Below, piece by piece: positions 1 to 6,649 of a DNA stretch of 18,885 nucleotides. A program made the position numbers and the translations under genes. Source of the stretch: a bacterium (GTDB taxonomy: Bacteria > Patescibacteriota > Minisyncoccia > Phycocordibacterales > 2-02-FULL-43-11); the NCBI GenBank assembly GCA_021814895.1, contig JAKAHN010000002.1, forward strand, positions 1 through 18,885, written 5' to 3'. Every line of letters starts with the position of its first letter. The stretch's first letter is position 1. The notes under the pieces were generated by a model, which was given only the letters and a program-made list of their open reading frames with translations, was not told the DNA's origin and searched no databases.

Positions 1-60
1 CGGCGCCGGTAATACTGCTAAAATAGAAAGTATTAAAATTTTGATTGTTTTTTTAATCAT
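1..60 (-). CDS. N-terminus of an exported or membrane-anchored protein (partial)
   Basis: An ATG at 60 on the minus strand opens a frame running off the window edge: 20 residues beginning MIKKTIKILILSILAVLPAP. A basic start followed by a hydrophobic stretch is typical of a signal peptide or N-terminal anchor. It begins 27 bases after the enolase stop codon in the same direction, so it is probably the last visible gene of the lipase-LDH-enolase run. A weak GAG lies about 8 bases before the ATG. Nothing can be said about the mature protein. The start is inferred from frame and composition only. Confidence 0.55.
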   Translation of the reverse strand, partial: MIKKTIKILILSILAVLPAP

Positions 61-87
61 AATCTTACTCAATAATCCGTATAATAT

Positions 88-1266
88 TTAGAGATTAGCA
101 ATTTCTTTCTCAATCTGCAACAAGCGATTATATTTAACAAGTCTCTCCGGTTTTGAAGGCGCCCCCAACTTAAAGCCGTCAGCTCCGCAACCAACCGCGA
201 AATCCGCTATCCAATCATCCATTGTTTCCCCGCTTCGGTGAGATACCACCACTTGCCAACCATATTTTCTAGCAAGTGCTACCGCATCCAAGGCTTCCGT
301 AATCGTGCCGATCTGATTTGGTTTGATAATAATTCCATCCACACTCAAATTCTTATTAGCCTTTGCCATAAGCGAAACATTTGTAGTTGTTAAATCATCG
401 CCAATAATCGTTACCTCCGGCAACTCACCGTGCAATCTATGAAAGTCAATAAAATCCTCCTCGCTAAAAGGGTCCTCAATGGCAATCAGACCGAATTTGC
501 GATGCCATTCTTTGTAAATCTTTGCCAATTCAAGAGGTTCGCCTTTTACATCACTTGCCGCCGCATCCATTCCAAAATCAATCTTCAACATAAGTCCGAG
601 TTTCTCGCGCAACTTCATCATAATTGAAAAAGGAATATCTTCACTTTCAAAATTTAAAGAATAACTACCCTCGTCACTGAAAAAGATTTTGGCTTCCGGG
701 AAAAGATTCTGTAATTCTTCGCCAAGCTTTTTAAAAAAACTATTTACAATATCAACTTGACTGGTAAAAGAAACCGCCTTCGGTATCGCCCAATGTTCTT
801 GAAACCGTAAATTATTTTCTGCGTGCAATCCACCCTCAATCATATTGGCAAAAAGACGCAACTTGCCATGAGGAATATTTTGACCGAGCGACTCGCTAAA
901 ATATTTAAAAAGGGGGAGATGTTCACTTATGGAGCTTGCCTTGGCAAAAGCGGCCGAAAGCGCTGTTGTGGTATTACCACCAATTCTCGACTTATTATCT
1001 GTGCCGTCAAGATTAATAAGCTCCGAATCAAAATCTCTTTGAGTCGCAAATCTTCTCCCTCGAAAAGTTTCGGCCAGTTCGCCGTTTATAATCTCCACAG
1101 CTCTTTCCGGCGGAAGTGTAAACGCTTCGTGAGTACCTTTACTTTTTCCACTCGGCGTCGAAGCAATACCGACCGCCCCGCTCTCAAAAACTATATGCGC
1201 TTCAACAGTTCCATCCCCTCTGGAATCTAAAATTATTTTCCCTGAGATTTCTTTAATTATTGACAT
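88..1266 (-). CDS. eno: Enolase, short divergent form
   Basis: Enolase (phosphopyruvate hydratase) interconverts 2-phosphoglycerate and phosphoenolpyruvate in the cytoplasm. The protein has 392 residues against about 430 for typical bacterial enolases, but the catalytic set is visible: mobile loop SGKSKG (39-44), HAEN (148-151), QE (156-157), DEG (198-200, E199 as the catalytic base partner), magnesium ligands D234, E264 (EDPF) and D290 (GDDLT), K315 (IKPNQIG), SHRSGE (342-347) and K366. The usual loop reads SGAST, so the two lysines here are unusual, as is FKLGAPSKPER in place of the usual KTGAP(A/C)RSER ending. It lies 44 bases downstream of the D-lactate dehydrogenase start-proximal operon, with no Shine-Dalgarno and no promoter seen, so co-transcription is likely. 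Function is confident; the divergence suggests a CPR-type lineage. Confidence 0.93.
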   Translation of the reverse strand: MSIIKEISGKIILDSRGDGTVEAHIVFESGAVGIASTPSGKSKGTHEAFTLPPERAVEIINGELAETFRGRRFATQRDFDSELINLDGTDNKSRIGGNTTTALSAAFAKASSISEHLPLFKYFSESLGQNIPHGKLRLFANMIEGGLHAENNLRFQEHWAIPKAVSFTSQVDIVNSFFKKLGEELQNLFPEAKIFFSDEGSYSLNFESEDIPFSIMMKLREKLGLMLKIDFGMDAAASDVKGEPLELAKIYKEWHRKFGLIAIEDPFSEEDFIDFHRLHGELPEVTIIGDDLTTTNVSLMAKANKNLSVDGIIIKPNQIGTITEALDAVALARKYGWQVVVSHRSGETMDDWIADFAVGCGADGFKLGAPSKPERLVKYNRLLQIEKEIANL

Positions 1267-1310
1267 AAAAAATTTTAATTTTCAAAAATCAATTGATTAG
1301 AATTTACACG

Positions 1311-2324
1311 TTACTTCACCTCATTTATTAACTTTCCGTTCAAATAGCCGGAAATGTTGTCAATTGTTGTGTCCAAGATTCTGACAAGGGCTTCTTTTGT
1401 ATTAAAAGCATTGTGTGGCGTGACAACAACATTCGGCATATCAACCAAAATATGGTCAGCGATAATAGTTTTCAAATTATGACCACTTATATTGCCCTCA
1501 ACAAGAAAATCCATTTCGTCTTTTATCACGCCCTCTTCTTCAAAAACATCAATACCCGCACCTCCTAACTGCCCGGATTTCAAAGCCTTAACCAACGCTT
1601 CCGTATCTACAACCGCCCCCCGACTGGTATTAATTAAAACAGCGCCTTTTTTCATCACCGCCAAACTCTCTACATCTATTAAATGGTGTGTTTCTTTAGA
1701 ATATGGCACATGCAAAGTTATCACATCACTCTCTTTCAAAACTTCCTCGAGAGTCTTATACTCAAAACCTAATTCTTTTTCTGCTTGTTTGTTTGGGTAG
1801 GGGTCATAAGCAATCACTTTCATTCCAAAACCATTGGCAATTTTAATTGCGTGTCGGCCGATTTTTCCAGTCCCGACAACCCCAATTGTTTTACCCATCA
1901 AATCAAATCCTTGTAAACCGTCAAAACTCCAATTATTCGTTTCTCGTATGCGATCATAAGCGTCATAAATTTTTCTGGAGATTGTCAAAAGCAGGCCAAA
2001 AGCGTACTCAGCTACAGTATTCTCGCCATAACTCGGAACCGAAGAAACGCTAATCCCTCTTTCTTTACAAGCGATTAAATCAATATGGTCAAAGCCAGTT
2101 GAACGGGTAGCAATAAATTTCAATTCAGGCATATTCTCAAGAACTTTTTTTGTGATAACTGAATCAACAAACACAGAAATTGTCTCGAAATTATTTTCCG
2201 TGGGTATATGAGTTTCGTCTAAAACTTCGTCGATAAACACAAGATCCACATCCGGCATTTTTGCCTTGCACGATTCAATATATTCTTTTTCCCACGGCTT
2301 TGCGCCAAAAAATCCAATTTTCAT
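1311..2324 (-). CDS. ldhA: D-lactate dehydrogenase (D-2-hydroxyacid dehydrogenase family)
   Basis: NAD-dependent reduction of pyruvate to D-lactate, a cytoplasmic fermentation step that regenerates NAD. The 337-residue protein has the two-domain D-2-hydroxyacid dehydrogenase layout: a Rossmann motif GTGKIG (151-156) followed by D174 in YDPYP, which favours NAD over NADP; catalytic R235 (NTSRGAVVD), E264 (DVFEEEG) and H304 (VTPHNAF). YDPYPN and the long insert before the catalytic histidine fit the lactate/hydroxyisocaproate branch better than phosphoglycerate dehydrogenase, but substrate cannot be proven from sequence. The start is 11 bases after the small membrane protein's stop codon, so it probably belongs to the operon beginning with the lipase at 4777 and continuing into enolase. 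Confidence 0.87.
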   Translation of the reverse strand: MKIGFFGAKPWEKEYIESCKAKMPDVDLVFIDEVLDETHIPTENNFETISVFVDSVITKKVLENMPELKFIATRSTGFDHIDLIACKERGISVSSVPSYGENTVAEYAFGLLLTISRKIYDAYDRIRETNNWSFDGLQGFDLMGKTIGVVGTGKIGRHAIKIANGFGMKVIAYDPYPNKQAEKELGFEYKTLEEVLKESDVITLHVPYSKETHHLIDVESLAVMKKGAVLINTSRGAVVDTEALVKALKSGQLGGAGIDVFEEEGVIKDEMDFLVEGNISGHNLKTIIADHILVDMPNVVVTPHNAFNTKEALVRILDTTIDNISGYLNGKLINEVK

Positions 2325-2335
2325 ATTTTAACTTA

Positions 2336-2704
2336 TTATTTCTTGTAATAATGAATAATTTTAGCAATTCCTATACCAATCATCCATCCGATTATACCAA
2401 GAGCAATAGGAAAGTATATATGCAATGGATCAAAATATAACGAGAAAGCTAAAGCAGGAACAGACAATAATCCTGACCACAAATATTTACCAGGACCGCC
2501 AAAGGCCGTGAACAATAAAAAGAGGAAAAATATGTAAGATAATACTGCCCCGATTGAAAAATAATACCAATACTCTGGTACGGCAAAACTAGAAAAGCTT
2601 GCGCTATAAGCCGAAGGAAATAATAATTTTCCAAGTGGACTAGCTGTAAAATAAGATAGCATAAGAATAATAAAATAACCCCCCACATTCTTTAGAATCT
2701 TCAT
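2336..2704 (-). CDS. Small four-helix membrane protein, unknown function
   Basis: A 122-residue, very hydrophobic protein that I do not recognise. About four membrane segments can be seen at roughly residues 8-27, 48-68, 75-93 and 97-117, with a lysine-rich C-terminal tail (HYYKK) and short polar loops. It begins three bases after the lipase-like gene's stop codon and ends 11 bases before the D-lactate dehydrogenase start, so it is almost certainly translated from the same mRNA. The reading frame is supported by the tight spacing and by a membrane-protein composition maintained over the whole length. An overlapping frame at 2449-2688 has no such support. Confidence 0.75.
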   Translation of the reverse strand: MKILKNVGGYFIILMLSYFTASPLGKLLFPSAYSASFSSFAVPEYWYYFSIGAVLSYIFFLFLLFTAFGGPGKYLWSGLLSVPALAFSLYFDPLHIYFPIALGIIGWMIGIGIAKIIHYYKK

Positions 2705-2707
2705 GTT

Positions 2708-4777
2708 TTAATAAATTAACATTAATAATTCAAGATCATTTTTGATTAAATCATAAGCCTGTTGATCAATTAATCCTCCTTTTAGATACAATTTTAACTC
2801 TTTTTCAAGCGCCTTAGCCAAAACTTTATCCACCTTAACAGTAAATTGGTCAACCTTCTTGGAAAGCCTTCCGTCGTCTTTTGGCTTACTTTTGATCTTA
2901 TTAATTTTTGTCTCAATCTTAACCATTTTCTCAATTTGTCGGACCAAGAAATCTTTTATATTTTTCTTTTTTATTAAACCGACCATATAAGATTGCTCTA
3001 CATCAGCAATGACAGAGTCTGGAGTTATGGCTTGAGCATCTGGAGTTGAAACCTTAAGTTCATTACCATTGGAAATATTCACAGAAACATCAGCTTCAAA
3101 TCCTGGTTTGGTCGTACCAACGACATCCACATTATCCAATTTTTCATTTGATATAAGACTGCTAGAAACCGTATATGCTCCGGAGCCTGTGCCGATCGTT
3201 TTTACTATATATTCGCCAGGCAAAGGATCTGGTATAGTTACATATTCATCATCATTATTAAAACCGGAATAAAACGCTCCGGGGATTTCATTCATCTCTG
3301 TGGCTGTATTAAAATCCTTACCTATAACCTTACCGTCCGGCGCTACAACTTGAATGTCAGCCGGCGAGAGTATTTTTATAATTAAAATAAAATTCGGAAT
3401 ATGCGACTTGAGAACTAGGGAATCCGCGTCTTTGCCCGTTAGTATTTTGTAAATTTGTCCTTCGGTCCCCGTCGGCAAATCCGTGTGGGCATAATTTATC
3501 TTCGTCAGATTTGAATTAATAAAACTGGCGCTATTTATAGGCACAGTCCCGTCTCCGAGACCTCTTTCCAAACCATTATCGGTAGAATTTTTATCATAAA
3601 AACCATCAGGCATACCGTCTGCCCATAAAACAGAATCGGTAGAAGAAGCAACCCTGATTAGATCTATGGTGCTCGTTCCCGTATTACCGACAAAATCATA
3701 TAAACTGACTCCAGAATTCAATAAAGCTGAAACATTATTGTTTAAATTTTCTAGAAAATAATTTCTTGGATAATCCTCCGGATACTTAATTATCTCACCC
3801 GAGCTTTTTATTTTAATATAATCGTAAACTGGTAGTAATTGTTCTATAGATGGAACATTATTTCTGATATAGTCAAAAATATTTCCATAACCAGCTTTTT
3901 TTGCCTCTTTAGAGAAAAAAGATTTTAATGCCCAATCAGCCGTGTCACCAGCACCTTCTCCTGCCTCCCACGTTAAATACACTTTCGGTGCCCCTAAATG
4001 TGGTGTACCGAGGAAAATGAGTTTGTCCACATCGTGTTTATATAAAGGTGACTGAACATAATATCGCGCCACTAAACCGCCCATTGAGTGAGCGATAATG
4101 TCCACCCTGTTGCACCCGCAAATATTCTCAACCTCATCAATTTTGCTGCGCAATAAGGTCTCTGTTACCATATTTGAATTATGCCAATCATAAGGCAAAG
4201 TAAAAAGCGTCTTCCCTTCTTCATAACCATTGGCCTTCAGAGTGTCGATCAAATTATCATAAACATGCAAGATAGGATCTATTACCCATTGCTTATTTTT
4301 CTCAGCAGAACCTAAAATTCCGGGTATAATGATTACAGGGTTAACAGCGCTCTTTTTTGAATTATTAAAAACACAAGAAATCGCGCTGTAAGGCTCTGCG
4401 TGAATCAAGACCCCGTTGCTAATTTGTTCAAACGTTATGTTGGGATTAGTGCTCGTACAAGATACACTGTCAAATTGCCAGCCTGAAAGTGATTTCTCAG
4501 TCAATTCCACCCTAGATCCAGATCCAAGAGCCCTTTCCATAAAATAGGAACCGGAACCGCCAACAGTTTCTATATTAAAATCAGCCGAGTCAGATAAAGA
4601 ACCGGAAGAGTGAACGATATAGTTAAAATCAAAAACCCCGTCACCGTCTAAGACGTTTTTTGTTACAGACACATCAAAATATGGTACCAACGCTGCCGCT
4701 TCGGAACGGGTAGGAGTAAGCAAACAAAATAAAAAAAGAAAAATAATTGCTAACCCCTTCAGATTTAGTTTTTTCAT
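2708..4777 (-). CDS. Secreted lipase/acyltransferase-like alpha/beta hydrolase with FIMAH-like C-terminus
   Basis: A 689-residue exported protein. A signal peptide covers residues 1-28 (lysines, hydrophobic core, then TRSEAA). Residues 35-140 form a beta-rich domain with ending LSGWQFDSVSC...ISCVFNN that resembles prealbumin-like/SpaA-type surface modules. From 145 an alpha/beta hydrolase of the PGAP1/LCAT lipase kind follows: oxyanion loop IPGILGS (151-157), nucleophile elbow AHSMGG with S231, likely acid D409 (GDGTVP) and likely H431 (YAH). Another beta domain lies at about 465-580, and a helical, lysine-rich end (585-689) containing YMVGLIKKKNIKDFL resembles FIMAH domains of Gram-positive surface enzymes. 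It heads a run with a small membrane protein, D-LDH and enolase. Substrate is unknown; an ester lipid or glycolipid from a host or neighbour is an inference. Confidence 0.85.
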   Translation of the reverse strand: MKKLNLKGLAIIFLFLFCLLTPTRSEAAALVPYFDVSVTKNVLDGDGVFDFNYIVHSSGSLSDSADFNIETVGGSGSYFMERALGSGSRVELTEKSLSGWQFDSVSCTSTNPNITFEQISNGVLIHAEPYSAISCVFNNSKKSAVNPVIIIPGILGSAEKNKQWVIDPILHVYDNLIDTLKANGYEEGKTLFTLPYDWHNSNMVTETLLRSKIDEVENICGCNRVDIIAHSMGGLVARYYVQSPLYKHDVDKLIFLGTPHLGAPKVYLTWEAGEGAGDTADWALKSFFSKEAKKAGYGNIFDYIRNNVPSIEQLLPVYDYIKIKSSGEIIKYPEDYPRNYFLENLNNNVSALLNSGVSLYDFVGNTGTSTIDLIRVASSTDSVLWADGMPDGFYDKNSTDNGLERGLGDGTVPINSASFINSNLTKINYAHTDLPTGTEGQIYKILTGKDADSLVLKSHIPNFILIIKILSPADIQVVAPDGKVIGKDFNTATEMNEIPGAFYSGFNNDDEYVTIPDPLPGEYIVKTIGTGSGAYTVSSSLISNEKLDNVDVVGTTKPGFEADVSVNISNGNELKVSTPDAQAITPDSVIADVEQSYMVGLIKKKNIKDFLVRQIEKMVKIETKINKIKSKPKDDGRLSKKVDQFTVKVDKVLAKALEKELKLYLKGGLIDQQAYDLIKNDLELLMLIY

Positions 4778-4818
4778 AAGGACAATATTATACTGACAAT
4801 ATTGAAATTATATCACAC
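4778..4818 (-). promoter_or_regulatory. Promoter region of the lipase-LDH-enolase run, two -10 boxes and a direct repeat
   Basis: Two perfect minus-strand TATAAT boxes lie in this 41-base gap. One, at 4807-4812, is preceded by TGA, giving an extended -10 (TGN-TATAAT). The other, at 4787-4792, is nine bases before the ATG at 4777. The nine-base direct repeat GACAATATT (plus strand 4781-4789 and 4795-4803) overlaps the proximal box. No good -35 element and no Shine-Dalgarno sequence were found, so the leader would be either a few bases or about 20 bases. Confidence 0.55.
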
Positions 4819-5385
4819 CTATTTTATACCGAAACTCTTTCTTAACGACATATCGTGTTCCAACTCATCAACAATCATATACAACAGGTCCTTTCCGACC
4901 TTAAAATCTGCTTTTAGTAGCGTGATTAAATCTTCGCAGTCGTAAGGATAAATCCAAACGCTATGTTGTAAATGAACAAAACCTATACTGTTTAATGTTC
5001 TTCTGATTTTATCGCGCAAACTTCGGTGATATTCCTTAATGTCAAAAATTAAAACTCGCCACTTCCGATCCCATTTCTTCGGCTTCGCAGATTTGAAATC
5101 GGCGACAGATATTACACGCAAGGTTGCTTCTCCTTTTTTTGTCAGTCGCAATGTTTTATTTTTGTATTCAAGCAGGCCTTTTTCTACCAATCTTTGTCGG
5201 GATCTTTTGACAATTTCTTTCTGTCTTTTGGTTGGAATTATTCCGAGTTTAGCCATAGCGCCAACAACTCCAGGAGCAACCGCCGCCACACTTAAAACAC
5301 CAGCAGTTGCCACTGCTTGTAAAATAAATTTTCTGACATTTCGTTTTCTTCTTTTTATTTTTGCGCTATTTTCCAGTTCCCCCAT
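4819..5385 (-). CDS. PaaX/Cas2-like winged-helix protein
   Basis: A 188-residue protein from the ATG at 5385. The basic N-terminus is followed by a hydrophobic alanine/valine stretch (about residues 23-44), then a winged helix-turn-helix (about 50-92, with a wing LEYKNKTLRLTKKGEA) and a Cas2-like ferredoxin-fold domain from about 105: KWDRKWRVLIFDI, then LRRTLNSIGF-like and QHSVWIYPY segments. This order matches PaaX-type repressors and the many CPR proteins labelled 'Cas2' that sit outside CRISPR loci. No repeats or other cas genes occur here, so a DNA-binding or nucleic-acid-processing role outside CRISPR is more likely. A TTG at 5391 could extend it by two codons, but the TATAAT six bases before the ATG argues for 5385. 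Confidence 0.8.
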   Translation of the reverse strand: MGELENSAKIKRRKRNVRKFILQAVATAGVLSVAAVAPGVVGAMAKLGIIPTKRQKEIVKRSRQRLVEKGLLEYKNKTLRLTKKGEATLRVISVADFKSAKPKKWDRKWRVLIFDIKEYHRSLRDKIRRTLNSIGFVHLQHSVWIYPYDCEDLITLLKADFKVGKDLLYMIVDELEHDMSLRKSFGIK

Positions 5386-5397
5386 ATACAAATTATA
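5383..5397 (-). promoter_or_regulatory. TATAAT-N6-ATG leaderless start of the PaaX/Cas2-like gene
   Basis: On the minus strand TATAAT (5397 to 5392) is followed by six bases and the ATG at 5385. With ordinary -10 spacing, transcription would start at the A of the ATG. An overlapping second TATAAT-like run (TATATAATATAAT) lies just upstream. No Shine-Dalgarno sequence is present. Confidence 0.6.
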
Positions 5398-5488
5398 TTA
5401 TATAAATAATAAACCTAATACATAATCTCTCCACGACCGTTTATAAATTGTGTATATGGAAAAATTAACCAAGCAATTAAGACTCGGG

Positions 5489-6637
5489 CTAACTCCCCGC
5501 TCTTTTGATAATTTTTACAATTCCTTTATTCGCATCAACTTCAACCAAATCTCCGTCTTTCAAAACTTGTGTGGCAACCTTAGCTCCAACAATACATGGG
5601 ATTTTCATCTCACGTGAAATAATAGCGGCGTGGCAAGTCAATCCTCCCTCATCAGTAACAATTGCTGCTACATTTTTAATAAAAGGAACCATTTGCGGAT
5701 TTGTCATACCTGCAACTAAAACATTACCTGCAGGAACTTTTATAGCGTTAATCCAGCCTAAATGTAAGCTAACCTTCCCTATTATTTTCCCACGGCAAGC
5801 AATTGTGCCTTTTATATCACCATTGAAATCTGGTTTTAAAAATTTTTTCCATTTCTCATATTCTTCCCCACTATAAATTTTAAATACAGAATCTTTTCTG
5901 CCAGTAATAATCACAACTCCATGAGAACGGTCCTCTAACACCTGACTGTTTACCTCCCCTGTTTCAAAAAATTTATTTATTTCTTGATCCGTCATCATTA
6001 AAATTTTATCCGAAGAAATGCCTTTATCCTTAGCAATAAAATTATAGAACTTAAACAGAGTAATAAATACTGGTTCAATATGTTTATGAAGCAAAAGTTT
6101 TTCATTACCTAATCTATTCAAAAACCCGACCAATCTTTTTTCCTCCTCTGATAAATTTTTAGCTAAGGATATGTTGTGCAATAACTGATCTTGTGATAAA
6201 CCCTCTCGTTCACATATCTTCTCTACAAATTCAGCTAGCGGAGCAAGAGTCATTGATTCCATAATAAAATAAACCTCTCCAAAATTAATTGCAATTACCC
6301 TAAATTGATTGTAAAAAGATTTCCATTCTTCCTTACTTATTTCAACACCTTCTTTTTTTTCATCAACGTTAAAATCAAAATTTATAATTTTGTCATCTAG
6401 ATTTTTTATTCTCTGGAAAATTTTTTCAATTTCTTTTACTCCAAACAAATTATCTTTGCCGAAATTATATTGATCTTTTACACCAATATCAGAACAATAA
6501 GCTGTAATAAGATCTCTTTCTTGCAAAATAACATACTCAAATTGACCATAATTATTATGGCTATTCCAGGAAAGCTCTGAAACAACCAGAGGAAAATCAG
6601 AACACCTAAAATGAAAGTGGTAATTTTGTTTTATCAT
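5489..6637 (-). CDS. Stand-alone PEP-utilising (phosphohistidine 'mobile') domain protein
   Basis: A 382-residue protein. Residues about 272-378 form the swivelling phosphohistidine domain of PEP-utilising enzymes: a GTIACRGKIIGKV entry, then MTNPQMVPFI, and the active-site motif GGLTCHAAIISRE with H336. Residues 1-270 match neither the ATP-grasp domain nor the PEP-binding barrel; they are largely helical from 100 to 225 and then ILMMTDQEI and EDRSHGVVIITG segments resemble the linker region found before mobile domains in PEP synthase/rifampin phosphotransferase-like proteins. It starts 12 bases after the ppsA stop codon, with AAGG six bases before its ATG, so translation is coupled to ppsA. 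It therefore has a phosphate-carrying histidine but no obvious way to load or use it; partnership with PpsA is an inference. Confidence 0.82.
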   Translation of the reverse strand: MIKQNYHFHFRCSDFPLVVSELSWNSHNNYGQFEYVILQERDLITAYCSDIGVKDQYNFGKDNLFGVKEIEKIFQRIKNLDDKIINFDFNVDEKKEGVEISKEEWKSFYNQFRVIAINFGEVYFIMESMTLAPLAEFVEKICEREGLSQDQLLHNISLAKNLSEEEKRLVGFLNRLGNEKLLLHKHIEPVFITLFKFYNFIAKDKGISSDKILMMTDQEINKFFETGEVNSQVLEDRSHGVVIITGRKDSVFKIYSGEEYEKWKKFLKPDFNGDIKGTIACRGKIIGKVSLHLGWINAIKVPAGNVLVAGMTNPQMVPFIKNVAAIVTDEGGLTCHAAIISREMKIPCIVGAKVATQVLKDGDLVEVDANKGIVKIIKRAGS

Positions 6638-6649
6638 TTAAAACCTTGA

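Noticed and set aside
2449..2688. Alternative minus-strand frame within the small membrane protein gene
   Set aside because: Hydrophobic by frame-shift of a membrane gene; the other frame has the tight operon spacing at both ends.
4819..5385. CRISPR-Cas locus suggested by the Cas2-like protein
   Set aside because: No repeat-spacer array or other cas gene is present; the winged-helix fusion fits the PaaX type.
5456..5610. Short plus-strand frame starting MEKLTKQLRLG
   Set aside because: It overlaps the 3' end of the well-supported PEP-utilising gene on the other strand and shows no domain or ribosome binding site.
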